64,000 nt of DNA from Larus michahellis (GCF_964199755.1 NC_133913.1:6922201-6986200); one strand, 5' to 3'; counted from the stretch's first letter, positions 33,323 to 44,874 are shown. Program-made: numbers and translations. The notes: generated from the sequence alone by a model not told the origin.

Positions 33323-34558
33323 CTAAAATCCAGGCACATACTTCCTCCAATATCCTAAAGTTCCCATTAATTGTTGTAACTCCTTCCTTGCTTGGGGCAT
33401 TTGCAGCTCTTCAATTTTTCTTAAGGTATCCGGAAGAATCATAGCACTGCCTGCTATCCAGCAAGTACCTAAAATTTTTACTTCTTTACTTGGTCCCTGA
33501 CATCTTCCAGGTGGAACCTCAATTTCTGCTTTATTTAGTGCTTCCCCCACTGCTGCTGCTGCTTCCCCCACTGTCCTAGGAGAAGTTCCTCCAATCAGAA
33601 TATTAACTATATATTGGGACAGTTTTACACCTTGGGGGAGTGAGACTGTCTGCAAAAGTTTGGCAAGCGCAGCATGAGCAATTGTGGGTGAATGTTTATA
33701 CCCCTGTGGGAGTCTGTTAAAGGTATATTGTATTCCCTCCCAAGTGAAAGCAAACTTCCTTTTATCCTCCTCCTTCAAGGGAACCATAAAGAACATATCC
33801 TTTACATCTAATGCCGCCATCCATGGGTGGGCAGCTGCTTGCAGAGTAGCTGTTAAAGTTGCAATGTTCGGTACAGCAGCCGTTAGCGCGGCTGTATTAG
33901 CATTTAGACGGCGGTAATCGACTGTTAAATGCCACCTCCCATCAGGTTTCCGAACTGGCCAGACAGGTGAGTTATACGGGGAGTGGGTTCTGAAAATAAT
34001 TTGTCTTTTCTCTAAATCAGCTATGACTTCAGAAGTGCCCTTTCGTGCCTCAGCAGAGATCGGGTACTGCGGTACATTTGTAATCTTTGACTCGGGGAGC
34101 GCAGGGGCTGAGCGGAGCACCCGCACTGCGGCTTCCTGGTTTCTGCACGAGTTAAGGTCAGTGCTTGAGCCGAAAGACCACACGCTGCCGTCCGGCAGAC
34201 ACCAGGTTCGGCCGTTTAAAATATCAAAACCTAAAATATTTTCATCATGAACTTTAATTGCAAAGCGAGTAGACGATATGCACTTCTCGCCTGGGAGCCA
34301 TAAACTAACCTTCGCAGTTTGACATACATCAGCTCCCCCGTTCACATCTGTAATTGTAACTCTTTGCCGTCCGGATCGCACGCCCAGCTTCTCAGCATCT
34401 TGTTGTGTTAGTATCGAAATTTGTGCCCCTGTATCTCTTAAAAACTTTACTAATTGTCTTCGAGGACCAACTGGAATTAATATGTATGGGCCATCATCAC
34501 TTATCCACTGATAAGCCTCCACTTTCCGGACAGGCAGGCACAATTGCCTTCGGGACAT
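33323..34558 (-). pseudogene. Provirus 1 protease-RT fragment
   Basis: 411-codon open frame. An aspartic protease domain with DTGA (about residues 42-45) is followed by an RT domain with the DYRRLN and LPQGY landmarks. The catalytic YxDD box is altered (both aspartates are lost; the position reads YIVN), so polymerase activity is not expected although the frame is open. The frame stops after the palm/connection; RNase H and integrase are deleted. Homology is to class II (alpha/beta-type) retroviruses. Confidence 0.85.
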
Positions 34559-34836
34559 TACTCGTTTTTTGACTTGGTGTCCTGCAATTCCTCCTTAAAA
34601 GGGAGAAAGGGATTATCCTCCTTTAGAGAAGTTGAAATACAGTCTCTGTTTCCACCGCTATCTCGTTTCAGAAATGCTTCAATCAGACTCAAGATAATAT
34701 CAGTAGGCTGACCTTGCATCGTGGCTCTGGGAATGCCTAGTGCTAATGCTTTCCTCCACAATTCATTCCTCTTTTCTCGAGACTCTGTTTGCAAGTTTTT
34801 ATTTCCCTTTGATTTAATTCCTGTTCCCTGTTTCAC
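34558..34836 (-). pseudogene. Provirus 1 gag/pro junction fragment
   Basis: 92-codon lysine-rich frame ending at the start of the protease-RT frame. Its place before protease suggests the 3' end of gag or a pro linker, but no zinc knuckle (CX2CX4HX4C) is visible. The identity is inferred from position. Confidence 0.4.
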
Positions 34837-34839
34837 GGG

Positions 34840-35029
34840 TCATATAGTCATATTCTCATGGGAACAAGATATCTAGGTTCCCACTCCAGACAGTGTTTTG
34901 GTTATGTTGCCAGCCACCTCCCACAGTTCAAGTGCAACTCATAACAACTCCTGCTGATGGCCATGGCTTGACCAGGAGCCGGGGGGGGGTGGGGGTGGGT
35001 GTGCCGGGAGGGGAGAGGACACCACCACA
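34840..35029 (-). repeat. Provirus 1 truncated 5' LTR
   Basis: Matches 31931-32103 of the other LTR (CATATAGTCATATTCTCATG versus CCTATAGTCGTATTCTCATG). The R/U5 side has been removed together with the primer site. Confidence 0.82.
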
Positions 35030-35530
35030 AATGCAAATGTCAGTTAGAAAGAGTTGTGAGCAGTGGTGCAAAGCCCAGCTGGCAGACACGACCTTGTGGG
35101 GCCCCTCAGGGATCAGCAGTAGCACCAACACTTCCTAATGTTTTCATGAACAGTAGTGGGAAGGTCAGCACTTCCTGCAAGTTTGGGGATGATGCCCAAG
35201 TACAGGGAAGAGGCAGGACACTGATCTCTGTAAGCCAAATTGTTCCCAGCAGGTCCATGAAGTACCTGTTTCAAGGAAACCGAGAAGGTGGCCTAGACTC
35301 TGGAAGCACCCAATGACAGGAGTAGAGGCAATGGACAGCAGCTGGAGCATGTCGAGCTCAAATTCAGTAATGGGCTAAAAGAATTGAGGACAGGAATAGA
35401 TTTCCCTGGGGGTTTCTGCAATCTCCATCCTGGAGTGGCCTGATATAATGGGAATCAATAATGGGAACTGTTCAATGCAGGTGTTGGTCTAGATGACCTC
35501 TGAAGGTCCCTTCTCACCTACATTCTGACA
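35030..35530 (+). repeat. Old CR1 remnant, unit B second half
   Basis: Continuation of the relic interrupted by provirus 1; same sequence as 19.66-20.15 kb, with PQGS and KFGDD residues on a broken frame. Confidence 0.78.
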
Positions 35531-36051
35531 CTGGGATTCCCCACCACCCCTGCCCTCCCTGACCCCTGCCCACCCATGGGCACATTAGTCTTCACACTCC
35601 CTCTGCCCTAACACAACTCCTAGGCATTGTGCTGGGGCTGCAGAGCAGCAGCTGAAGGGAGGCTCTCAGCCTCCTCACTCCCAGCTGCAGGAAACGAGTG
35701 GCTGCTGGTTCCAGCCCCTGGGCTCAGAGAGAGCTCTGGGAAGCTGGTCCATGCGCTGGTCCAAGGCCCTGCTGCTGTGCCAGGCTGCAGCTGGCGCTGT
35801 GCAGGCTTCTTCTTGCTGGAGGACAGGGAGAGTCCATTTCCCAGTTGGGCAAAGTGCTCCCCGTGCCGGGGAGAGCCCCTGAGCGCTCTGAGCCCAGGTG
35901 AGCCCCCGAGCGGCGCCGGCACAGAGCTGAGCTCCGGGGCGGAGCTGGCGGCGGCGGAGACGAGAGGAGGCGGTGGAGAGGAGGCGGAGCGGCCGGAGCA
36001 GAGAGCCGGGGCTGGCGGGGGGCAGCGAGGTGTGGGCGGCGGAGCGGCGGG

Positions 36052-36970
36052 ATGCGGCGGTGCCGGGGCGCAGGGCTGTCGGGGCTGGCCGCGCTGCTGC
36101 TGGGTGCGTGGGGCTGGCGGTAGTGGATGGGTCCAGGGCTGTGCCCGGCGTGTTCCCCGGGGAACCCAGCACCAATTCTTCCCTCTCCTTCTTCAACGTG
36201 TCTTTCCCCCTCCTGCCTCTCTGCCATCTTGTGTGCCTCCGAGTCTCCTCTTGCTGTTTTCCCGATGTCTTCACTATTTCTATCAGTAGACCTGCTTTGC
36301 ATTCAGCTTTGCATGTCTATTTTTGCATGCACCCTCTCCTTCCCGTATGCATTCTGCAGTTCTTATTGCCCTGAAGATTGTCCTCTATCCTTTGCTGTAA
36401 TACCCACTTCCCCTCCTGGTCCTCTCTTGCCATCCATCCACCCACCTGACTTCTATCTAATCTCTGCATGCATAAATTTCAACTTCACTCCCTGCCTTCT
36501 CTCATGCCTTCAGTCACCCACACCCGGGTCACTCTCCATTTGTGTTGATAGGCCCATACTGCCACCTCTTCCTGTCCTGTGTCACTACCATTGTTCCTGA
36601 CAGCTCCTCTGCTAGAAGAGCCATCACAGCTGGACCACCTTTAACAGCTGTCGTCCTTTCCTTCTCCTTTCTCAGCAGCAGCTGCAGGAGGAGCCCAGGT
36701 ACAGCAGCAGCAGACGGTAGAGACCCCCGAGGGCACTGGCATCAACATAAATTGCTCGCACCCCAATATAAACTCTTACGACTTCAAACACTGGTACACT
36801 CAGCTGCCAGGACGAGGCCCTGCATTGCTCATGCGCACACTTGAAGATTCGAAAGAGCTGTGGGACCCGCCGGGGCGGCTGTGGGTGTCGGCAGACCGCC
36901 GCTCCAGCGCCCTGTGGCTCGCCTGGCCCCAGCGCGGGGCCGCGCTCGGGTATTACTGCGCCCTGGGAGA
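36052..36970 (+). CDS. TRAV: TRAV1-like V segment V3, open
   Basis: Germline V segment of the T-cell receptor alpha/delta locus, supplying CDR1 and CDR2 of the chain after V(D)J joining. Exon 1 (36052-36103) encodes a 17-residue leader; donor G|GTGCGT. Exon 2 (36679-36970) is open throughout, with first Cys in INC, HWYT, FR3 SKELWDPPGRLWVS, and YYCALG at the end. The usual Asp two codons before AVYYC is missing: the region reads GAALGYYC rather than GDAAVYYC, which may affect folding. Whether the acceptor is the CAG ending at 36678 or the one 3 bp earlier is uncertain; both keep frame. It differs from V2 mainly by the G-run length. Confidence 0.87.
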
Positions 36971-37009
36971 CACGGGGAGAGGAGCCGGGTCTGCGGCCGG
37001 GCAGGAACC
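36971..37009 (+). other. 23-RSS of V3
   Basis: CACGGGG, 23-bp spacer with one substitution relative to V1, V2 and V4, GCAGGAACC. Confidence 0.85.
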
Positions 37010-39054
37010 GGCGCGGGCGGGGCCGGGCGTGTGTGTCGGGGCCGGGGGGACAGCCCCGCGCGGGCCCGCCAGGGGGCGCTGCCGCTCCGCCCGCCGGGGC
37101 CGCCTCGCCCCACCCGGCCCCAACCGGCCTCTCGCCCCGCGCCGCTTCGCCCGCCCGCCTGGTCCCGGCCCCGGCCGCGGCAACCAGCTGGACACACGCA
37201 GAAATCCCCCGCCACACTGCCGTCGCCGCCGGGGCAGGAATGGCGCCCGGAGCGCTGGCCGTGTCCGGCGGGGCCCGGCAAGGAGTGATGGCAGCCGCCG
37301 GCCCCGCTGGCTCCCGGCCAGGAGCCGCACCTTTCTACTCCGCAAAGGGCGGCGGGCGGCAGAGATCCTCCTGCCCACGGGCAGCCGCCCAGCCCTCGCT
37401 GCTGCCGCACGGACCGCCCACTGCTGCTGCTCCATGGGCAGGTGCTGGGGATCTCTTTCCACCCCACTCAACGTTGCCAGGCACTCTTAGAAGAGAAAGA
37501 CCCAACTGCTACAGTGCCCTCTCAAGCCCTTGCTCTGAAACCACAACCACAAGTGGTTTCTTGCTGGGAACTTTGTCAATCCGCTCAGCTACACAATTAC
37601 AACCTGTACCCTCCAGCTTCACACTGCTTCTAGTGTTGCAAAGGCATCCTGTGGAGTTTGCAGTTCTACTTTGGCACCAATTTAAGAAGGAGATACTCAT
37701 TGTCACAGACACCTTCAAGTGTCTCCTGCAGTGCCTGGTGATCAGAACATATGGCTTGTGGCACCATATTCCCCTTAACCTCAGATTTGGTGTTGAAGGG
37801 AAGTCCAGGAGACAGGAGAGAAGCCAGAGCTGGGCACTAGCTGAAAGACACATCTGAGACTCAAGGTCAGACTCAGGAGGGAGCCCCAAAAGAGATGTGC
37901 TAAGTTACCCCATGGGGCTGAAGGTCTGTGGGGAGAGCTGAAAAGGGGCTTCTGGGCATGGGGTCCTGGGCCCAGCTAGTCCCCGGTGAGGCCTGTGTGG
38001 CTGTAGGAGCTGAGAGAGCTGGGACAATCCGTGTTCAGAGGCTTCAGGGGCAGAGAGGAAAGGCTCAGGTCTCTTCCCTGCCTCAGCTGGGGCCTGTTGT
38101 GGCAGCCATAATTGTATTCCAAGGGAACTCCTGGCAGTTTTGCAGTCATTGGAGAGCAGAGGGCAGCCCACTGTCCTTCTGCCATGGCCTCGACTGAACA
38201 ACAGGACAGTAAAGGCCTTGTGGGAGCGTGGCTGTGAATGGGGGCTGGTGTGCCAATAACATGCTTCCTGCAGTCCCTGCCAACTGTGTGAGAAAGGCCC
38301 TGGGTGAGAAGAGGCAGAGGAGCCCTGCTCCAGGCAGCAGACACCAGAAGACATGAAAATCAAGTAGGCCTTTTGCTTGCCTGGGTATTGAGGTTCTGGG
38401 GCCCAGGGTGGGAGAAGCATGTGGAGGCTGTGGGTAATGTGGGTAAGTGAAGGGACACAGAAGGACTGCCTGCACAACAGAGAGCTGCGTTGCCATGTCC
38501 TCCCCCTGCCAGAGTGAGGCAGTGTGTCTGTCCCTGTGCAGCTGGTTTCTGGAGCAGATGCTCTTCACAGAGATGTTTCTCTTCAGGTTCCTCCTCTATG
38601 GGCAGAGGAGAAGGGAAAGAGTGTGTGACACCTGGGTCCAAGGCACTTCACTGTGTGCCTGGTCCTCTCTCCATCCAGACAGTCCCAGGGACAGGGTGGA
38701 CATGGGTGGGTGCAGGGGTGCTTTCTCCCTCTCCTGCAGAGCTGGGTGCAGGCCTGTGCAGCTGGCTAGGTGGTGGGTGTCAGGAGAAGTTCTCAAGGGA
38801 TCTTTGTTCTTTAGATGGCCACTACTTAAACCATGATTCTTTTATGTCTCTAGAGGGCTGCCTTGTGGTAGAGGTTGGGGGGACAGGCCCAAAGAGGCCT
38901 GGCTGGAGCAGCAGGGAGACAGTTTTGCTCCACCCTCTGGGCTGTGGTTTGGAGGCCTCTTTGATCAGGCAGAGGAGTAGAAGAGGTGAAGGTGCAAGCC
39001 TCAGGTCCCTCCTGCTCGTAGGTCCCTGGGCACCCCCTGAAGAGAGAGCGTGAC
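37010..39054. other. CpG-rich block and flank downstream of V3
   Basis: 37010-37430 is CpG-rich, as in units 0 and A. 37490-38690 copies 21.88-23.07 kb. 38691-39054 is unique and holds the presumed promoter region of the next V segment. No gene recognised. Confidence 0.65.
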
Positions 39055-39907
39055 ATGATCCTGATTTTCCTGTCAGCCCTGGTGGGACTGGCTGACTTTG
39101 GTGAGATGTGACTTTCAGGCTGGGGAGATTGAGGCAAGAGTTTGTGCATCTGTTGGTGGAAGGGAGGAGATGTGAGTGCTGACTGCCGAGGACACCCGGG
39201 AGTGTATCCGTAGGGAGATCAGGGTCTGCATATGGGTACAGCAAATAATCTGGGAGATGTCAGGAGTAATGGGCGTCAAAGGAGGAATAAGACCTCACCT
39301 GAACTTTGCAGCTGCTCAGCATTCCTGAATGTGCTGCTAATACATATTAAGCCTGAGAAGAGGGAAAGGTGCTGGGGAATGGACCAACATGGCATAGAGC
39401 AGCTTCTCTGCTGTATGTATTGGATACAATGCTACCAATCTCTGTAGGAATGGTCATAAACAAGAAGCTGCAGAACAAACAAGGGCAAACAACTCGTCAT
39501 TTCTGGGGCAAGGAAAAGTGAGATGGACAGTGGGGACAGTGAGCAAACTGATGAAGTGGTAGATGGACAGGTCCATTGGCAAGCAAAGCTGAAAGCTCTT
39601 CCTGGCTTTACAGGTCATGCCCAAAAGGACTCTGTGCTCCAGTTCCTAGCAGAAATGACCATCCAGGCGGGACACAAGGCAACGCGGCATTGCAATTTCT
39701 CCACCAGCGATTCCAATCCCTACATCTTCTGGTACCAGCAGCACCAGACCCAGTCCCTTCAGATGCTGCTACGAGTAAGCAAGTACAGAGCTCGCAAGGC
39801 ATCAGGGAGGTTCTCCTCCACACTGTCTGCAAAGGACTCCCAGGTGCTTCTGCATGTGCGAGACACCGAGCTCCAGGACAGCGCTGCCTATTTCTGTGCA
39901 CTGAGCC
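39055..39907 (+). CDS. TRAV: TRAV-type V segment, second family, intact
   Basis: Germline TCR V segment with no visible defect. Exon 1 (39055-39100) encodes the hydrophobic leader MILIFLSALVGLADF with donor G|GTGAGA. Exon 2 (39614-39907) follows TTTACAG and encodes a full V domain: first Cys (HCNFS), WYQQ, LLR in FR2, GRFSSTL, and the FR3 end ELQDSAAYFCAL with the conserved Asp-Ser-Ala. The reading frame runs across the splice (F-G-H). It is clearly unlike V1-V4 and closer to typical vertebrate TRAV in FR3. It could equally serve TRD; the sequence alone does not decide. Confidence 0.93.
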
Positions 39908-39946
39908 CACACTGGTGCCCACAGCTGGCAGCAGTGCACAGAAACG
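39908..39946 (+). other. 23-RSS of the 39-kb V segment
   Basis: Heptamer CACACTG (6/7), exact 23-bp spacer, nonamer ACAGAAACG (7/9). It is the best-matching signal in the window. Confidence 0.92.
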
Positions 39947-42307
39947 TGGGAGTGCTCTGAGGAGCAGTTCCCTCCCTGCCACTGCTTGCATGGAGCTCTG
40001 AGCTCAGCCTGCCCAGCAGTGGCACCTGGGGCTGTGGTGAAGGTGGGCTTCTGCCTCCCCAGCCTGTGCTGCTGTGAAGCACCTGCCAATGTGACTTTTA
40101 CAGCTGTGTCTAGATCCAGGGTCTTTGCTGGTGAATAGAACCCAAGAAACCTGACTTGGGCAAGCCCATTGGAGGCTAAACCATAAAGAAGCCAAACCAG
40201 GCTTGTAAATGCCCTCTGCTTAAAATAGCTGGTATACTGGAGTGTAACTACCTCAGGACAAGTAACCTATCAGCTTGTGTGCTTCTTCCCTTTCCCTGTG
40301 GCTCCACTGATGGACACAGCTGGAGAATGAAGCTTGTGGTAGGAGGCACAACTGCTTTTATGGTTTTGCCACAAGGCCATAGGAGCTCCGGAAGGGAAGT
40401 AGCTCCTTGCCCCATATGTAGGTGTCATCAAGTGTAAAAGACCCATCAGCCAGATGCTGAACAAGATTCTCTGGTTAAACCCTTCCTGCACCCATCCACT
40501 GCCAGAGAGTGGTCCCACTCTTTTTCATGTCTCTTCTCCTTCTCAGGAAAACCACCAGTGCTCAACTGGGAGGAACCCCTATGTCCCTGAGTCCGTGCTG
40601 GTTTCTCTGTCCAACAACTGGTAACCACATCCCAGTGATCTCATTTGCTTCCATAGGGAACACAATGGTTGCTCATGAAGCATCATCCACTTCACCTGAG
40701 AAAGCCTAGGCTAGATTGTAGTTGTCCTAGTGCTGCTGCAGGATGGCCTGCCTCTCCCAAGTGATGTGGGTCTGCTCTGACAGCCCTGTTGCAGGCTTTG
40801 AATGCCCCTGTTTATCTCAGAGGGCTTTAGGAAGCGGTGATGGGAAATTGACAGCAGCCTTCAGTGTCTCGCACACTTTTGTGTCTCAGGTCCCTTGGAC
40901 ACTTCAGGTCCTGCTTTTGATTGCTCTCCAGGGCTGCAGAGTGCTTCAACACTCCACAGAGACAGTTCTCCCCCAAAAGCAAGGAATGACAAACAGTGAT
41001 GGCTACTTGAGGACACATCCAGCCTCAGGTTCTTTCTCCAGCCTCAGTGGTCTGTCGCAGGGATTTTCCCAAGTGCCCCTGAGAAAGAGAGCACAGCTGA
41101 CAAGGGCGGGCATCAGCCTGTCCTTGGCACTGGTGCCTGGGCCTGGCTGCAGGTCTAAGAGCCAAGTGCCCAAGACAGGTGGACACGGGAAAATCACCTC
41201 CAGAAACATCACTGCTTCCAGAAGGGAGGAGAGGATGTTCAGTATGGATTCAATCATCTCAATGGAGAGCTCTACACTCAGGTGAAATCAGTCCCACACT
41301 GATCTTAAAGGTGTGTCTGCCATCTTGATGCCTCCTCCTTCTTTAGTGGTCACATGGACGCCCTTCAGTGTCCTTGTGCAGAAAGAAGAGCTTTGAGAAC
41401 ATGATGCCTCAAATGAAAATTGGAAGGGGGAAAAGCAAGTGCCCTTTGGAAGTGCTGACGTCCTCCCAAGGAGTGAGAGGAGAGAGTTGCTGCCCAGCCA
41501 GCCTTTCACAGCTCTGCAGTTTGGGGACTTTGCCAATTGAAGTGTTTCCACAACAAAGCCCAAAATGACTGGCACGACGGACTGTTAAAAGCTGATGTGG
41601 AGTTTCAGATGTGGAAATGTCCTGACACATCTAGCATGAAGCATAGTGATTTGCATATTTTTAATTAGAAAGAACAAAGTACCTCCAGATACTGGATAGT
41701 GGGAAGGAAGAGGAGTGTGAATTTTGTTGACTGCCTTCTGTTAGAAGTAATGGCTTTTGAGATACCAGACATTGCCAAATTTTCTGTTGAACCAGAGCAT
41801 GACTCTCTGAAACAGCCCCAAGAGTGGGACATAAATCCTTCCAGAAAATGTCAAACTAAACATAGAAATACATGCCCCTTTCCTAAAGCAGTGAGCCAGC
41901 TGCTAAAAATTATTTAGGGGGCACAGGTGAATCCCTGACAAAATGAGGCACTTGGCAACCTGGGATACAAACCTGTGGGAGGACCACTCCTCCAGTGTTC
42001 TGTTGGAGAGCTGCTTCTGGATGGTATTTGTGAGCCTTTCCAAGTGGTGGTCTTTAGAGCACTGGGAGGCATTCTGAGTTTACCCAGGAGGGAACAGAGG
42101 GAGGTGGGAGCATTAGAATTGAGGTGCAGCCCAGCCTAAGGTGGCTGTGAGGTGAATGAAATGGGCTCAGTGGGGAACTGGTGGCTTCTCACTACCTGTG
42201 ATGCCCAGGTGCAGTTACACTTTGGTGAGGACCTTCTGCAGGGTGGAAACCATGGGAGGGAGGGGATGAACCTCTTTGGTCCCACTGAGACCCTTTGAAA
42301 AGCCACT
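39947..42307. other. No gene recognised
   Basis: Intergenic stretch between the intact V and the OR pseudogene. Frames are short, with no domain recognised, and no repeat identified by eye. Confidence 0.5.
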
Positions 42308-43252
42308 TCACTTGTTCTGAAAGGCCCACCACAGAGCTTGCTTCACATCTTTGTTCCTGAGTGTGTAAATGAAGGGGTTCAACACAGGAGTTACAGCTGT
42401 GTGAAAGGTGTTCATGAGTTTGTTCAGATCCAGGGAGTTCTGGGCCGATGGCTTGACGCACAGGAACATGGTGGAGCCATACCAGATTGTGACAACACTG
42501 AGGTGGGCGGAGGAAGTGGAAAATGCCTTTTTTTGATAATGAGCTGACATGATTCTGAGCATGGAAGAGGTGATGTACACGTAGGAGAGCTGGGTAACCA
42601 CATAGGGGGCCACCAGAACAGTTTAGGAGGCAAGGAATGTCACTAGCTCCATGGGCCACATGTCACTGCAGGAGAGGGCGAGGCAGGAATCTATATCACA
42701 GAGGAAATGATTGATGACATGTGGCCCACAGAACATCAGCCTGGATGTCAGAAAGGCCAGCAGCGAGACGGACAGAAAGCCTCCCAGCCAGGAGCTGAGC
42801 GCCAGCCGAGCAGAGAGGACACTGCTGATGAGGGAGCTGTATCTCAAGGGGTAGCGTGTGGCTAAGTAGCGGTCATAGGCCATGACAGACAGGAGAAAAC
42901 ACTGAGTGGAGCCTAGGGAGAGAAGAAAGAACAACTGGAGGATGCAGACGTTGAAGGAGATGGTCTGGCTACTCCCCAGCATGACTCCTATGGCTTTGGG
43001 AACAACACGAGTAGTGTGCCAGATCTCCAGAAAGGGGAGATTACGGAGGAGAAAGTACATTGGGGTACAGACGTTGCTGTTCATCCACATGAGAGCCATG
43101 ATGGATGCATTGCATGTTACTCTCAGGGAGCACGTCAGTGCAAATACCACCACAAGGGAGACCCAGAAATGCCACGTGCCTGGCAAGCCAAGAAAAATGA
43201 ATTCTTCCACAGTTGTCCCATTTGCAGTGTGCTCCCCAGAGTTGAGGTTCAT
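42308..43252 (-). pseudogene. Olfactory receptor (OR6-like) with one premature stop
   Basis: Single-exon odorant GPCR of 314 codons, a normal OR length. Landmarks in order: N-glycosylation NGT near the N-terminus, FLGLPGTWH, TM2 PMYFLLRNL, the TM3 end MAYDRYLAT (usual: MAYDRYLAI/V C), [10 protein letters not shown] in TM5/IL3, [13 protein letters not shown] in TM6, and [13 protein letters not shown] in TM7. The only defect is a TAA at 42625-42623 (codon 210), in TM5. The frame continues on both sides, so inactivation is recent or could be a sequencing error or polymorphism. The start is the Met at 43252; an upstream in-frame Met is 12 codons earlier. ORs also neighbour the mammalian TRA/TRD locus. 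Confidence 0.93.
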
Positions 43253-43329
43253 TTGCAAAGACAGGAAAGTTTCTGTGAGTGTCTGCATGCCTGTGCTGGT
43301 CCTTCAGATGCCACTAGGAGTGAAACTAG

Positions 43330-43572
43330 AGCAAATGATGCCTCATCAACCTCATTGCTTTCTATGTGGACATGAGAGGCACTGTGGGAAGGGGAGGGGT
43401 ACTGCCTGGGGTGTACCTTGATTTCGTCAAGACCTTTGACCTACCTTCATGGGTGCACACACATGCACACCCATGCGCACACAGAGGTATGCAGACTCAC
43501 AGGCATGCACATGCACAATTACGAATATACAGACCAGTCACACACATTTATACCCTCCTCCATGTGTGTATG
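43330..43572 (+). repeat. Old CR1 scrap and CA-rich tract (left of unit D)
   Basis: 43330-43440 matches 14365-14480 and reads as an RT fragment (VYLDFVKTFDL, compare [12 protein letters not shown]). 43441-43572 is rich in CACA/GTGCAC repeats. Two LTR insertions follow within the same tract. Confidence 0.65.
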
Positions 43573-44245
43573 TGTATGGCGGTGTGCTCTCCCCCTTTCC
43601 CCACCTCGGCTGCTGCTCAAGCCATAACCATCAGTGGGAGTTGTGATGAGTTGCACCTGGACTTTGAGGGATGGCTGGCAACACAGTCAAAACACTGTCT
43701 GGAGTGGGGACCTAGCTATTTTGTTCCCATGCGAATATGACTATAGGACAACTCTCTTACTCTATAAATAGTGGACTGCGTGCCAGGATCTCCCCTCGAG
43801 TGGGGACACCCACTTAAGGTTCTTCTCCTCGAGGCCGAGAGGTTCCTTGCCGCAACAGATTCTTGGTAAGTGACTAATAGCATGCTAAACTTTGAAATCT
43901 TAGCTAAGTGATATAAAGGATTGATTGCACATATATAATCCTTTAGACATAAACTGTTGAGCAGTCTGGGACTAGGGCTGCATCCAGCCACGCCCAGACT
44001 CCTCTCTGAGATGGAATTTAGAAAGCAAGGGAGTTGTCTCTGAACCTCGTGACTCAATGGGAGGGTTTCCCTGACAGCTTGTCTGACCTTGTCCTCTATG
44101 CAGTAAATAAACAAGTGTACCCTTCTACTGAAGCTCGTAAAACACTGTTGCATTCACTACTAACTTTGTTAAATTACTGTTTCATATAAATAAATATTTC
44201 ACTATTTCTCTCTTACGAGTGAAGTTAATCACTCCCCCCATGACA
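43573..44245 (+). repeat. Solo LTR of provirus 1 family
   Basis: ~670-bp LTR in plus orientation, ending TTACGAGTGAAGTTAATCAC...TGACA. It aligns along its length with the reverse complement of 31397-32103, with indels. A TATAAATA box lies near 43763 and AATAAATA near 44187. No internal sequence remains, so it arose by LTR-LTR recombination. No clear target duplication was found; the left edge is uncertain by a few bases. Confidence 0.85.
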
Positions 44246-44366
44246 GTCTGCCAAAGCACATACACATGGATACAATTGCCAGAACACATACCCATAGAGA
44301 ACACTGCTGCACGCTCACATTTGTGACAGTGCACCTCACACAGGCACACACATGTATGTGTGAATG

Positions 44367-44874
44367 TGTTGTCCCAAATCTGGGTTCTTTACCCGGTGTG
44401 CAAGCCAATAACACACATAGCAGAGATATTTCCAAGTTTATTCCATTACTGCGCAGAAACGGAGTGCTCGTTCCAAGGGAGCACATCTTAGTTTCAAAAA
44501 TTTCCCTTTTCATACACTGATTATTACATATTCTAATAATTGATACATATTCATTGTTATTCTCTTTAATGATTGGTCAAGGTTTCTTTGCTTCCTTTAT
44601 GTATTGGTATGCAGACTCTGTCCTCTTCGTCTGTGCTTCTCTTTTAAATAGGTGGTATCAATGGGTCGGTGGTCACGGTCTCCCCCTACCAAAATTACCT
44701 TTTAACTACTTCTCCTCTAATCTTAGATTAATCATGTCAAATTACTATTTCTCTATAATTAATGAAACATGGTTGGCGCTGTATAGATGGCTTCTAGCAG
44801 CAGCGGCAGGTTCCCTTGGTTGCTTCAGATACATGCTATATTTCACTTTTCAAGTTAATATCAATTTTACTACA
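44367..44874 (-). repeat. Second solo LTR, different family
   Basis: ~508-bp AT-rich block beginning TGTTGTCCC and ending TACTACA, inserted inside CA-rich sequence that resumes on the other side (AGTGCACACATG). Flanks AATG and AGTG are a possible 4-bp target duplication. TG...CA ends and the sharp change in composition support an LTR; orientation is inferred from TTTATT near the left end. It has no coding frame. Confidence 0.6.

Larger units (their letters stand above)
31397..35029 (-). mobile_element. Provirus 1 (class II-like ERV), deleted, minus strand
   Basis: Left (3') LTR 31397-32103, 707 bp, TG...CA. Right (5') LTR 34840-35029 keeps only the U3-side part. Interior reads on the minus strand as a gag-end/protease-RT block then env. 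The 5' R/U5, primer site and most of gag are gone, and RNase H and integrase are missing between RT and env. The insertion interrupts the unit B copy of the old CR1 at a site intact in unit A. Flanks AATGT (left) and AATGC (right) suggest a 5-bp target duplication with one mismatch. A related solo LTR is at 43573-44245. Confidence 0.88.
26311..38690. repeat. Duplicon B (OR fragment - keratin B - provirus - V3)
   Basis: Tandem copy of duplicon A in direct orientation. Homology is continuous except for the provirus at 31397-35029. Small differences from A include an 11-bp gap near 29971 and variant sequence near 30640. Confidence 0.93.
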
